Shown piece by piece: positions 34,530 through 43,421 of a stretch of DNA of 54,904 bases. The position numbers and the translations under genes are program-made. The stretch's first letter is position 1, and the number at the start of each line of letters is the position of its first letter. Source of the DNA: Candidatus Aenigmatarchaeota archaeon (GTDB lineage: Archaea; Aenigmatarchaeota; Aenigmatarchaeia; QMZP01; JAFGSV01); NCBI GenBank assembly GCA_016931255.1, contig JAFGFG010000007.1, forward strand, positions 1 to 54,904, given 5' to 3'. The notes under the pieces are model-generated. The model searched no databases. It was not told the DNA's origin and saw only the letters and a list, made by a program, of their open reading frames with translations.

Positions 34530-36608
34530 TTACGACCCGAAAACGAGCTCTTTGATGTCTGACAGGTCGCTGAGGCTATTGAGCTTTAATTTCGTGGCTG
34601 AGAGTGTGTAGAGCACATCACCTATGTAAAGGCTCCTCTTCACTGAGTAATCGCCGCCTGCGTAGTAGTATCCGCTCTTGAGGAATGTGTCCTCGTCTTC
34701 CACGTGGGTTATCCTTCCCTTCAGCTCGAACCCGTCCTCAAGGTTGATGCTGTAGACGTATGCGCCCTGGAAGGTGTATTCCCCGTCCATGCTGCTTGGC
34801 TGGCCGTCCTTCAGTTCCGCAAGGAGGATAGGAACAACAAGCAGTTCTCTTTCCCTGTCGAAAAGGAATGCCTTGTGGTCTGTTGCCGCTTCGCTTTCAG
34901 TTCCGCGGTCGCCTATGACTTCCTTGTACATCTCAACAGGGTTCTCAACATCGCTCACATCGAATATCGCAAGCTTGACTCCCTGTATTGCAGTATAATA
35001 GACAGCATTATCCGAGTGTATCTTGTCCGCGTCTATGCTCTCATCAACCTCTTTTCCTATGCCTATGAGGTGCGTTTCATCGTATGGGTGCAGGTAATCC
35101 GAGTATCCGGGTATCTTAAGCTTTCCGAGTATCTTCGGCGACTGTGGCACGCTCAGATCTATCACGAACAAGGGGTCGACCTGCTTGAATGTCACGAGAT
35201 AGCCACGGTCTCCCATGAATCTTGCTGAATATATGCTTTCTCCGGGAGCTATGTCCTCTATCTTTCCTATTGTCTCCATTCCGTCGTCAAGAATGTAGAT
35301 GTTGTTGCTTGAGGCTGATGTTCCTCCCATTGATGCGCGGCTTATTGTGGTTGCAATCCTGAAGTATCCTTTATGCTCATCCATGGAGAACTGGTTGAGT
35401 ATGTGGCCGGAAACCTCGCCATCTGATTTGTAGCTTATCTCTCCGTCATCAAGTCCGAATTTGTGTATGACAGTATTCTCTGTGGCTTCCTGCGTCCCGG
35501 AACCGCTGGCTGTTCTTGCCATGGGCATTATCCATCCCCATCCGGGCCATGATGTTTCTGCTATGTAAATATTATCCTGCGAAGCATAGACATTCTGGCC
35601 TGAGCCGACAAGAACTTCCTTTGTTATTTCTGCATCATCATTCTCCATGGACATTGATATGAGCATGACGAATCTCTCTACCTCCACTTCGTTGAAGTAG
35701 CCGACATCATCGCAACCGCATGCAGGCTTGAGTTCCCCGCTGTCTGCTGTGTCCCTGACAACCGGCAGTATGTCCTCTCCGCTGCTCCCATCCACAGCCG
35801 CACTCTCAAGTATCCGGTACTGGGGGTAAGAATTCACGACGAAATAAACATCCCCGCCAATCTTTCTGGAGGTAAGGTAATTACCCTCGAAATCAGCAGA
35901 CCTTATAAGCTCAGGAGACTCCCTGTCAGATATATCCCAGAGCTGGACTGTAGTGAATGACATGGTTCTCATGTAAGGGTACGGTGCTATCATCATTTCC
36001 CCAACTGCACCGTCTGATGCATCCGCTATGGCAGTTTTAACCTGAGGTTCTTCCCATTCTACCTCTTCATATGTTAAACCGAAAATCATGAGCCTGTCAT
36101 TGTGTATGAAAATCTCATTAGGGTAGAAATCTCCAAGTTCTGTCTCGCTCGCTATCTCAGCGTCCTCGCCGGGATAAGCCTTCAATATGATGAGCCTGCT
36201 TCCTGTATCTTCTGACTTGGAATCATAATAGTAATAATTTCTGCTCTGCTTTATAGTATAAATATACTCGCCGTCTGTCTTCACTATGTCAGCCTCGTCA
36301 ACGCCTTCGACCTGAACATTCGTCTCAGAATAATCAGCGATTCCGCTGCCTCCGGATTTCTGCGCGCCTGTATCAGCGGCCATTGCAGTCTCCATGGCAT
36401 TGGGAGCAGCTAATGTCCTTGCCATTCCGTCGTACATGTAATTCTGGCTCTGCCTTGAATTCTCGAAAGCTGTGACAAGCTGGTCGCAGCTGCCGAACTT
36501 CTCTATGCTTCCGCTTGCCGGAACCACGAAAAATGCAGCCCCGAATGACCCGAGCACAGCAAGGATTAATACAAGAACTCCGAAATCCATGAAAGCTTTT
36601 CTTTCCAT
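34530..36608 (-). CDS. secreted beta-propeller domain protein
   Basis: A 692-residue surface protein of the archaeal Beta_propel family (PF09826-like). Signal/anchor at about residues 9-30 (FGVLVLILAVLGSFGAAFFV). Then the family opening YSETNVQVEGVDEADIVKTDGEYIYTI (about 93-119), where the propeller begins, and repeating blades such as RLIILKAYPG and LFVIDLSVPQSPKILGKLKIPGYSDYLHPYDETHLIGIGKE. Likely exported by Sec and exposed outside; ligand unknown. Upstream of KaiC-like and CWB2 genes on the same strand. Confidence 0.82.
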   Translation of the reverse strand: MERKAFMDFGVLVLILAVLGSFGAAFFVVPASGSIEKFGSCDQLVTAFENSRQSQNYMYDGMARTLAAPNAMETAMAADTGAQKSGGSGIADYSETNVQVEGVDEADIVKTDGEYIYTIKQSRNYYYYDSKSEDTGSRLIILKAYPGEDAEIASETELGDFYPNEIFIHNDRLMIFGLTYEEVEWEEPQVKTAIADASDGAVGEMMIAPYPYMRTMSFTTVQLWDISDRESPELIRSADFEGNYLTSRKIGGDVYFVVNSYPQYRILESAAVDGSSGEDILPVVRDTADSGELKPACGCDDVGYFNEVEVERFVMLISMSMENDDAEITKEVLVGSGQNVYASQDNIYIAETSWPGWGWIMPMARTASGSGTQEATENTVIHKFGLDDGEISYKSDGEVSGHILNQFSMDEHKGYFRIATTISRASMGGTSASSNNIYILDDGMETIGKIEDIAPGESIYSARFMGDRGYLVTFKQVDPLFVIDLSVPQSPKILGKLKIPGYSDYLHPYDETHLIGIGKEVDESIDADKIHSDNAVYYTAIQGVKLAIFDVSDVENPVEMYKEVIGDRGTESEAATDHKAFLFDRERELLVVPILLAELKDGQPSSMDGEYTFQGAYVYSINLEDGFELKGRITHVEDEDTFLKSGYYYAGGDYSVKRSLYIGDVLYTLSATKLKLNSLSDLSDIKELVFGS

Positions 36609-36670
36609 AATACACCTTTCTCAGGCCCCTTTTAAAGAACCCGGGTTTTGTTTCGGTTTTTTCCTAAAAG

Positions 36671-37342
36671 CTACCTGACAGGCGGAGGTGATGTGAACTC
36701 TATTCCGTTACCTGTTACCTGATATGCATGGGAGTCCTTGTTTATCTTGGCTGACCTGAGCTTCTCTATCCTCAGCAGGTTCTTCTGCTCGCCTGCAGCC
36801 TCAACGCTTCTGAGAAGTATGAGCCCGTCAGCAACGAATTCCGATATGCCGTCCCTTGTGAAACCCTCCTTTCCGGAGAGCATCTCTGATATGAGTATTG
36901 CTGTCAGGTTTGTATCCTTGAGCTTCTCGGCCATCTTGTGGAACGCTTCACGATTATCGCGCATCGTGTATGTTATGGAGGTTATCGAATCCACGACAAG
37001 CCTCTTGGGCTTGTAGTAGAGGCATTTGAATATCTTGGCTATGACCTCATCGAACGAAGTTGGCCACATTGAAAAAACCCTTATCAGGTTCTTCTTCTCA
37101 AGGTCAGCGAAATCCCAGCCGAACTGCCCTGCCTGCCTGAGTATGTCCTTCTTCTCCTGCTCAAAGGAAACATAGATGCCCATCTCGCCTTTCCTGGCAC
37201 CTTCGTAGAGGAACTGCATCCCCATTATGGTCTTCCCTGTTCCGGGAGTCCCTGAGATTACGACCACGCTGTCCTCGGGATAGCCTCCTCCTGTGAGTGC
37301 ATCAAGTCCCTTTATGCCAGTGCTGACTCTGCCGGTGACCAT
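36671..37342 (-). CDS. KaiC-like RecA-superfamily ATPase
   Basis: A 223-residue single-domain KaiC-type ATPase. Walker A GTPGTGKT at 31-38, Walker B RLVVDSITSI around 113-122, and the opening STGIKGLDALTGGGYPEDSVVVISG. No second domain, so it differs from circadian KaiC; archaeal relatives include ArlH of the archaellum motor and signalling ATPases. No archaellum genes flank it. Role unknown. Confidence 0.88.
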   Translation of the reverse strand: MVTGRVSTGIKGLDALTGGGYPEDSVVVISGTPGTGKTIMGMQFLYEGARKGEMGIYVSFEQEKKDILRQAGQFGWDFADLEKKNLIRVFSMWPTSFDEVIAKIFKCLYYKPKRLVVDSITSITYTMRDNREAFHKMAEKLKDTNLTAILISEMLSGKEGFTRDGISEFVADGLILLRSVEAAGEQKNLLRIEKLRSAKINKDSHAYQVTGNGIEFTSPPPVR

Positions 37343-37413
37343 AATAATCTAATTGAATTAATGGTATAAATTCTTGCCTGAAATTTTAGAAAATAAAAGA
37401 AAAAGTCACTGAC

Positions 37414-38781
37414 CTAATCAGAGACAATCCTTTCCCTTAACGAGTTTATTCTTTCCCTGAGGGCTGTCTGAAGCGTCGTCTCCTGCCTGATGAGGCTGTG
37501 GTATGCATTCGAGAGGCGTTCCCTGTATTCAAGTGTCTTCGCCTTTATCGTGTCCTTGATGCTGTTGAAGTCGCCCATAGCTTCCCGATAGTTGCCGTCC
37601 TGTATGTTATTGTCGAAATTATCCTTCTTTTCGCTGAGCCAGTTGAGCCATCTGGTCTTGAGCTCTTCGGAAAGTCCGGATTGGGATATGAACATTCTCG
37701 TTCTTTCAACCAGCCTGTCAGCATCCTTCTGCTGATTTTGGGCCTTCCTCTGGTACATGTCCCTGAGCCTGTCTTTCATCGCATCCGCTCGCATCTTTAT
37801 CATCGAAAGCTCTTTTTTCATCAGCCAGACAGATGAAGATGCAGTGTCCCTTGCTGTTATGAGATCAGCATCTATGCCTGCTTCCGTGAGCCTGTCGTAT
37901 ATGATCATGGCGAGTTCCGGATTCCCGACTATCTTTATGCTCGTGTAGTTCATTTGTTCAATTTCTGCTATTAGGTTGTCTATCTGGTCCTCGCCTGTTA
38001 TGTGCCTGGCAGAGCCGTTCGTCATGTATGGTGCTTTTATGCAGTCAGACCAGTTGCCGGTTGCAACAATAACCATATGCTTCTGCGCTCTTTGCCTCAT
38101 GCGTTCCCTGACCTTCTCCCTGACCATCTCCGTGGTTTTGTTCCGGTCCGCGCCGGCTATGTGGTCTTCGATTTCTATGCCAAGCTCATCAAGCGTGCCG
38201 GTGACATCGTCTCCGACATTCCCCACGAGCACGACACTCTGTACGCTGAGATTGACAAGCGCGTCTACCACCTGTTCAGGTATCTCGTTCCTGCTTATCA
38301 GAAGTACAGGAATATCCTCCTGTATGGCAAGGTCCCTCGCCTCAGCCAGCATCTCGTAGTTTCCGGCATCTGCAAGCCCGAGCACGTCCCAGACTAGCAT
38401 GGCCTTTTCTGAACTCTCCCAGAAGTACTGCGCAAGCTCGGCTGCGGTGCCGTATCTTGTCATTCCCCATATCCTCACGACATCGTAGTCCTCTGTTAGT
38501 GATGCCTCGACATCATCGCTTATGGCAGCGGGTCCTCCGATGATATAGACTGTGGCTGGCGAAAGGCTTTCTATCTCAGCAAGCACTTCACTGTCAAGCC
38601 TGTTCTGGGTGGTCACGAACACAGGAGAACCGATATGGTTTCCGACAGCACCCGCGATGATTGTATCAGGATAATGCGTCTTTGTCGTCAGTATCACTGA
38701 GTCTATCTCCTCGGCAGCTACTGTTGCAGTTGCCATAAGAAGCACAGCCAGAACAAATACAGCCAAAATTTTTGCTTCCAT
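37414..38781 (-). CDS. secreted protein with CWB2-type cell-wall-binding repeats
   Basis: An exported protein of about 455 residues. I start at ATG 38781 (MEAKILAVFVLAVLLMATATVAAEE), 5 nt after GGAGG; the frame extends to 38814. After the signal peptide come CWB2 repeats: VILTTKTHYPDTIIAGAVGNHIGSPVFVT...VYIIGGPAAISDDVE and ALVNLSVQSVVLVGNVGDDVTGTL, then a third around YTSIKIVGNPELAMII. The last 140 residues are a coiled coil (RMRADAMKDRLRDMYQRKAQ). In Firmicutes CWB2 repeats hold proteins to the cell wall; here the ligand must be another surface polymer. Confidence 0.8.
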   Translation of the reverse strand: MEAKILAVFVLAVLLMATATVAAEEIDSVILTTKTHYPDTIIAGAVGNHIGSPVFVTTQNRLDSEVLAEIESLSPATVYIIGGPAAISDDVEASLTEDYDVVRIWGMTRYGTAAELAQYFWESSEKAMLVWDVLGLADAGNYEMLAEARDLAIQEDIPVLLISRNEIPEQVVDALVNLSVQSVVLVGNVGDDVTGTLDELGIEIEDHIAGADRNKTTEMVREKVRERMRQRAQKHMVIVATGNWSDCIKAPYMTNGSARHITGEDQIDNLIAEIEQMNYTSIKIVGNPELAMIIYDRLTEAGIDADLITARDTASSSVWLMKKELSMIKMRADAMKDRLRDMYQRKAQNQQKDADRLVERTRMFISQSGLSEELKTRWLNWLSEKKDNFDNNIQDGNYREAMGDFNSIKDTIKAKTLEYRERLSNAYHSLIRQETTLQTALRERINSLRERIVSD

Positions 38782-38867
38782 AATATCCTCCATAGTAAAT
38801 AGATATTTATACATGGGTTATATGATATATTAATCTTGAATTGACTATACTATTGAGGTTTTTGGAA

Positions 38868-38957
38868 ATGCCATGCGGAAAAAAGAGAAAACGCGGAAAG
38901 ATTAAGGCTCACAAGCTCAAGAAGCGGCAGAAGAAGATGAGGTACAAGAAGAAGTGA
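38868..38957 (+). CDS. 29-residue basic microprotein, AURKAIP1/COX24-like
   Basis: ATG at 38868, stop at 38955-38957, with GAGGT upstream. The product is almost half Lys and starts MPCGKKRKRGK, followed by IKAHKLKKRQKKMRYKKK. This pattern (MPxGKKRKR...HKxKKRxKxxRxKKK) is like the AURKAIP1/COX24 domain of mitochondrial mS38 and of short Bacteroidota proteins, which bind small-subunit rRNA. It is 4 nt before the DUF5654-like gene. A new ribosomal protein is possible. Confidence 0.6.
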   Translation: MPCGKKRKRGKIKAHKLKKRQKKMRYKKK

Positions 38958-38961
38958 TCTC

Positions 38962-39312
38962 ATGAAAAGGGTTACCGGGAAGCTGCTTGACAAGACTACT
39001 CTGGACGATAAAATCCTAAGCAAGACCAGGGCAGTCGTGGAAAAGACAACCGTAGACGACAAGCTGCTGGCTGCATCCAAGAAGTTCAGGAAAGAGGTCA
39101 GGAAGAACACGACAACAGCCGTCCTGGCTGCGTTCGCATTCATAATAGCGCTCGTGTGGAGGGATGTCATCCAGCAGGGAGTGAACAGGCTTATTGAATA
39201 CATGAACCTCCAGAATGACGGGTACACGTTCACTGTGCTGAGCGCTATCGTCACGACTGTGGTATGCGTCATCGGAATAATTTACTTTTCCAGATGGGGT
39301 GAGAAGAAATGA
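38962..39312 (+). CDS. DUF5654-like two-helix membrane protein
   Basis: A 116-residue protein: a charged N-terminal half with a duplicated pattern (KTTLDDKILSKTRAVVEKTTVDDKLLAASKK) and two membrane helices (about 53-70 and 88-108). FRKEVRKNTTTAVLAAFAFIIALVWRDVI is the DUF5654-type core. Function unknown. The start is 4 nt after the microprotein stop, and it overlaps the next gene by 4 nt. Confidence 0.7.
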   Translation: MKRVTGKLLDKTTLDDKILSKTRAVVEKTTVDDKLLAASKKFRKEVRKNTTTAVLAAFAFIIALVWRDVIQQGVNRLIEYMNLQNDGYTFTVLSAIVTTVVCVIGIIYFSRWGEKK

Positions 39313-39572
39313 CAGCAAAGGAAGACCTGAAGCAAATAAGGATTTCAGTTGCCCTTCACGTGGCAGTCGCATTCGCCATAGGACTCATTGCGCCGTTCAT
39401 AGGTTCGGGCTATTACGTGCTGGTAGCGTCTATGGCAATTGCAGTTGTTGTCGGGCATGTCACACAGATGATTGTAGGAAAGAAGGCTTTCAGCTGGTGG
39501 TTCGGCAACGGTCTCTTCATATATTTCTTCGTGATAGCAGACGTGTGGATATTCATCTCAAATTACTTCTGA
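39309..39572 (+). CDS. small membrane protein, three helices
   Basis: An 87-residue hydrophobic protein with helices at about 12-30, 35-55 and 66-85; a VGHVTQMIVGKKAFSWW stretch separates the last two. ATGA overlap with the upstream DUF5654-like gene. Family not recognised. Its end overlaps the convergent gene by 15 nt. Confidence 0.65.
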   Translation: MTAKEDLKQIRISVALHVAVAFAIGLIAPFIGSGYYVLVASMAIAVVVGHVTQMIVGKKAFSWWFGNGLFIYFFVIADVWIFISNYF

Positions 39573-39917
39573 TTCCCGGGCCGGATTCGCCCATTTCTTT
39601 ATCAGTTTCACCGGAATCTTCGCTATCCTGTAAAGCATGTCCACGTCAGGATTATCTTCCGAGGCGGCTTCGTTGTATAATACCGCAAGCCTGTTAATCC
39701 TGCGCTTTTGTGATTCTGTGAAATCCGGCTCAAAAGCTATGCCGAAGCTCTTCTGGTATTCCTCTGTTGTCTCCACGTGCTTCATTATGTAATCGAGGGC
39801 ATTTTCCATGCCGTCGAAATCCCCTTCTTTCCTGCAGTCCATGTACCGGAAGAGATACATGTACTGGCCGACCCATGCATTGCCGTAGTCGTAAAGGGCC
39901 GGTACTTTCATGATCAT
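39558..39917 (-). CDS. hypothetical protein, 119 residues
   Basis: A small helical protein (MKVPALYDYGNAWVGQYMYLFRYMDC, then KRRINRLAVLYNEAAS). No domain recognised. The ATG at 39911 (MKVPAL) is a likely alternative start. Divergent from aIF2-gamma across about 95 nt. Confidence 0.5.
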   Translation of the reverse strand: MIMKVPALYDYGNAWVGQYMYLFRYMDCRKEGDFDGMENALDYIMKHVETTEEYQKSFGIAFEPDFTESQKRRINRLAVLYNEAASEDNPDVDMLYRIAKIPVKLIKKWANPARESEVI

Positions 39918-40012
39918 GAGTGAATTTTGCCCGCAACTTTTATAAGGAGTGCATACACGAAGCCATGGAACTTATTAAAATCACGCTTCCGTATTAAGAG
40001 ACACGTGATACT

Positions 40013-41266
40013 ATGGCTGAGAAAAAAGCTAAGAAGGCAGAAAATAAGGATGACAGGCTCCCTGAAGTAAACATAGGACTTGTCGGCCATGTGGACCACG
40101 GAAAGACCACTCTTACGGAAGCGCTCAGCGGGAAATGGACAGACACCCATTCTGAGGAAGTGAAAAGGGGTATCACAATCAGGATAGGCTACGCTGACAT
40201 ATCATTCTACAAGTGCCCGAAATGCGGGAACAAGACCGAGTCATACGGCACCTCGCCGAAATGCGTGAAATGCTTTGCCGACGGGGAACTCCAGAGGACA
40301 GTGTCGCTCGTAGACGCACCAGGACACGAGACGCTCATGGCAACGGTTCTCGCAGGGGCGGCCCTTATGGACGGCGCAATACTGGTGATAGCTGCTGACG
40401 AGCCGTGCCCGCAGCCGCAGACAAGCGAGCATCTTCTGGTTCTGGACATAGCAGGGATAAAGAACATCGTTGTGGTGCAGAACAAGATAGACAGGGTCGA
40501 TTCCGAGCAGGCCAAGAAGAATTACGATGAAATAAAGGAATTCCTGAAGGGCTCGGTGGCGGAGAACGCGCCCATAGTCCCGGTCTCTGCCCAATACAGG
40601 GTGAACATAGACGCCCTCATAGAGAGTATTGAAAAGACCATAAAGACGCCGGAAAGGAATCGCAATGCTGAGCCTAAGATGCTTGTTGCGCGGAGCTTTG
40701 ATGTCAACAAGCCCGGAACTGGCATACCGGATCTTGAGGGCGGCGTGCTCGGCGGTTCGCTCGTTCAGGGCATACTGAAAGTCGGTGACGAGATTGAAAT
40801 AAGGCCCGGCCTCAGGATAAAGAATGTCGTGAAGCCTCTTAAATGCAGGATAACAGGCCTGCACAAGGCACAGAAAAAGCAGAAGGAAGTGACACCAGGC
40901 GGACTTCTTGGAGTATCGACATCACTTGACACGTCAATAGCGAAGTCGGATACCCTCTCAGGTTCTGTTGTCGGAAAGCCGGGAACCCTTCCGCCTGTCC
41001 TGGACACACTTAAGATGAATGTTCACATGCTCGACAGGGTGGTCGGGCTGAAGGACAAGGTGACTGTAGAGGTACTCAAGGAAGGCGTGGCGCTCATGCT
41101 CACAGCGGGAACGGCAAGGACCGTTGGCGTGATAAAGGAAAAGAAAGGTGCCAATGCCACAGTAAGCCTGAAGATGCCTGTATGCGCTGACAAGGGCGAG
41201 AGGGTGGCGCTCTCTAGGCAGGTAGGCGGGAGATGGCATCTCGTCGGCTGGGGCGATCTGCAGTAG
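40013..41266 (+). CDS. eif2g: translation initiation factor aIF2 subunit gamma
   Basis: GTPase subunit of aIF2 that binds initiator Met-tRNA. 417 residues: G1 GHVDHGKTT (25-33), a zinc knuckle C68/C71...C84/C87, G3 DAPGH (101-105), G4 NKID, then two beta-barrel domains. This is the EF-Tu-like fold with the gamma-specific zinc insertion. The subunit partners are apart in this genome; the beta subunit is at 8.7 kb. A GTGATACT site precedes the ATG. Confidence 0.97.
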   Translation: MAEKKAKKAENKDDRLPEVNIGLVGHVDHGKTTLTEALSGKWTDTHSEEVKRGITIRIGYADISFYKCPKCGNKTESYGTSPKCVKCFADGELQRTVSLVDAPGHETLMATVLAGAALMDGAILVIAADEPCPQPQTSEHLLVLDIAGIKNIVVVQNKIDRVDSEQAKKNYDEIKEFLKGSVAENAPIVPVSAQYRVNIDALIESIEKTIKTPERNRNAEPKMLVARSFDVNKPGTGIPDLEGGVLGGSLVQGILKVGDEIEIRPGLRIKNVVKPLKCRITGLHKAQKKQKEVTPGGLLGVSTSLDTSIAKSDTLSGSVVGKPGTLPPVLDTLKMNVHMLDRVVGLKDKVTVEVLKEGVALMLTAGTARTVGVIKEKKGANATVSLKMPVCADKGERVALSRQVGGRWHLVGWGDLQ

Positions 41267-41340
41267 GCGTCTGAACAGCGGAACTCATTCATATGGTTCT
41301 TTCGTTATGCTTTTATTTTTTCTCATTACATTAATAGAAC

Positions 41341-42099
41341 ATGCTCGAATTGATAGAGAAGGCGTTCGCACCTGAGCTGCTTCTTGTTTCCCACAAGGCG
41401 GCAAGGTACATGGACTTCGCCTGGACTGTGAAGAACATTGGAGGTGCTGTGCCGATAACAGCAATAGAGGAGCAGTTCGAAAAGCCTGACGAGATGGTCG
41501 AGTCCCTGTCAAAATCCGGTGTCCTGAGGTATGCAATGGGGGGTTTCATAAACAGGGACCAGAAGAAGCAGTCCATTTCAGTTGCTGTCAACGAGGAAAT
41601 AACATCCCAGCTTCCGAAGAACTACAGGAGAAAGGATTTCGATAATGTTGTTTTCAGGAACCACGGGGAGAAGATGATACAAAGCTGCAGGTCTGACCTT
41701 ACCGAGCCGCTGACAGTAATGCTCACAAGCATAATATTCTATGCCACACCGGACAAGCCGGTTTTTTCCAACACCATAGTCAGGAGGGCTGCAAAAGTGT
41801 GCATGAGGTCTCACCTGGAATGCCAGAACATACTGGACTACTACCTTAACAGGTTTCTGGGTCTGGTCACATTCGAGGCAGGCTCCCTCGTGAACCTGGC
41901 AGTACGCTCCAAACAGAGGGTCAGGCTGTACCCGAAGATATGGGAGATGTACGTAAGGCCTTATCAGGAAAAGCCTGAAGAGGAAGATGTCAGGCCGAGG
42001 ATTATTCCAGAGGCTGCAAGGCCGACAATAGCACCGACAACAAAAGCCTCAGAGCAGGAAAGGAAGCTCAAGGGATACTTCCCATGGCTCAAGCTGTGA
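41341..42099 (+). CDS. hypothetical protein, 252 residues
   Basis: Not recognised. Two blocks look structured: residues 1 to about 75 (LIEKAFAPELLLVSHKAARYMDFAWTVKNIGG, possibly winged-helix) and about 95-205 with several cysteines (CRSD, CMRSHLECQ), followed by a low-complexity proline-rich linker (PEEEDVRPRIIPEAARPTIAPTT) and a short end. It lies downstream of aIF2-gamma after 74 nt, possibly in its transcript. Confidence 0.5.
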   Translation: MLELIEKAFAPELLLVSHKAARYMDFAWTVKNIGGAVPITAIEEQFEKPDEMVESLSKSGVLRYAMGGFINRDQKKQSISVAVNEEITSQLPKNYRRKDFDNVVFRNHGEKMIQSCRSDLTEPLTVMLTSIIFYATPDKPVFSNTIVRRAAKVCMRSHLECQNILDYYLNRFLGLVTFEAGSLVNLAVRSKQRVRLYPKIWEMYVRPYQEKPEEEDVRPRIIPEAARPTIAPTTKASEQERKLKGYFPWLKL

Positions 42100-42105
42100 C
42101 GGCGG

Positions 42106-42351
42106 CTAGGGGTAGCGGAATGAGACTTCCGGAAAGAAGTACCTTATTATGTTGGCGTCGAAGTGCGTGATGCAGTCCTCCACCCCGATGCACCACGCGC
42201 TGTCGCCCTCGTTATGCATTCTGGAGAAGACGTAGCCTCCCATGTCGAGGACAGTCAGCGCATAATCCAGGCTGTCTTGGCAGGTTCCCTCGATGAATAC
42301 GTAGCGCGTTCCTCCGGCAGGAGTCATTAGAAAGGTTTTGGGTGTAAACAT
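42106..42351 (-). CDS. hypothetical protein, 81 residues
   Basis: A small protein with an alpha/beta look (RYVFIEGTCQDSLDYALTVLDMGGYVFSRMH). No motif known to me. It is 6 nt downstream of the broken phosphatase gene and converges with the preceding gene. It may be in the same transcript as the ferritin-like genes. Confidence 0.45.
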   Translation of the reverse strand: MFTPKTFLMTPAGGTRYVFIEGTCQDSLDYALTVLDMGGYVFSRMHNEGDSAWCIGVEDCITHFDANIIRYFFPEVSFRYP

Positions 42352-42357
42352 TTTAAA

Positions 42358-42827
42358 CTAATCGGCAGCGACAGATTTCCTGATGGTTCCGAGTATCGCA
42401 TCATGGAGCCTTCCCTTGCTTGCTGAAAGCTCTCTTGAATCCATGTTGTATCTCTCTCCTGAAAAATCCGTCACAACTCCGCCCGCTTCACGCACAATCA
42501 AAAGTCCTGCCGCAACATCCCATGGCTGCAGGTTATGATGAATGAATGCATCAAGCCTTCCGGCTGCGACATAAGCCAGCTCGAGTGCTGCTGCACCCAT
42601 TTGTAGTCAAAGCCCCTGTCATCCATTCCTGTCTCCTCGCCCATGAAAGAGTAATCAGGAAATTCTCTTGTTAGCAGCGTCTTTATCGCAGCCTCAGATT
42701 CCCTGTCCGCAATTGTGACATCAGTCCCGTCGCTCTTCTTCTCAGCGCTGACCCTGCCGTAATGCTTCATCAGTATCTTTCCGGCTTCCAGCGCGGCTCT
42801 TTTTGCTGCGTCGAGCTCCTTGTCCAC
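42358..42827 (-). pseudogene. inositol-monophosphatase family gene with internal deletion
   Basis: Two frames give the two ends of one IMPase/archaeal fructose-1,6-bisphosphatase-like protein. The N-terminal part (GTG 42827, after GGTG-TTTCT) runs through KSDGTDVTIADRESEAAIKTLL and [15 protein letters not shown]. Then, at about 42602, the sequence jumps to [18 protein letters not shown]...PWDVAAG in another frame. The DPLDGT metal motif and about 100 residues in between are missing. The ATGGGT at the joint suggests deletion across short homology. The product cannot be active. Confidence 0.85.
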
Positions 42828-42855
42828 AGAAACACCAGAAATGAATTCCGGAGTA

Positions 42856-43419
42856 CTAACCCTCCAGAAGCCAGCCCTCTTCACCGGCGTTCCATGATGC
42901 AGGGTCGTTCATGTAGTCGAATGCATTCTGTATGAACATGTAGTGGGACTGCTCCTGCTCAACGAGCCAGAGAAGGAACTTCTTCAGGTTTTCATTGCTT
43001 GTCGCATCGGCACCCTTCTGGTAATATTCGTATCCGTTCTTCTCGAACTGCATGGCCACGTCCCTTGACTTGTTGTCATCGTCGCTTGGGTCAGCCATCT
43101 TGGACATTTCAGACACGAGCTTCCCGAATATTTCCTTTGCATGCTTTACAGAGTCTTCTGATGTTATTTTCTCAACATCTATTTCCGAGAAATCCGCTGT
43201 TGCCTCAAGGAACTGCTGTATGTCAGATATATGCGTGAGCTCCTCGTTCGCAAGATGCTCGAAAACCTTCTTTGCCATCTCATTCTTCACTGTGTTGGCG
43301 TACTGGTTGTAGAGCTCCCTTCCCTTCATCTCATTCTCAAGAGCTGCCTTAAGGACAGCCACGGGGTCATTGAAATCAACGCTTCCAGAGTCAGCAAATC
43401 CCATTCCTTTCGCATCCAT
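42856..43419 (-). CDS. ferritin-like diiron protein, rubrerythrin family
   Basis: A 187-residue protein with the four-helix di-metal pattern: ALENEMKGRELYNQYA and FEHLANEELTHISDI in the first half, and AMQFEKNGYEYYQKGA plus LLWLVEQEQSHYMFI in the second. These give the ExxH/ExxxE ligands of rubrerythrin-type peroxidases or iron stores. No rubredoxin domain is present. A likely partner is the similar gene 2 nt upstream. An oxidative-stress role in an anaerobe is the family expectation. Confidence 0.82.
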   Translation of the reverse strand: MDAKGMGFADSGSVDFNDPVAVLKAALENEMKGRELYNQYANTVKNEMAKKVFEHLANEELTHISDIQQFLEATADFSEIDVEKITSEDSVKHAKEIFGKLVSEMSKMADPSDDDNKSRDVAMQFEKNGYEYYQKGADATSNENLKKFLLWLVEQEQSHYMFIQNAFDYMNDPASWNAGEEGWLLEG

Positions 43420-43421
43420 AT

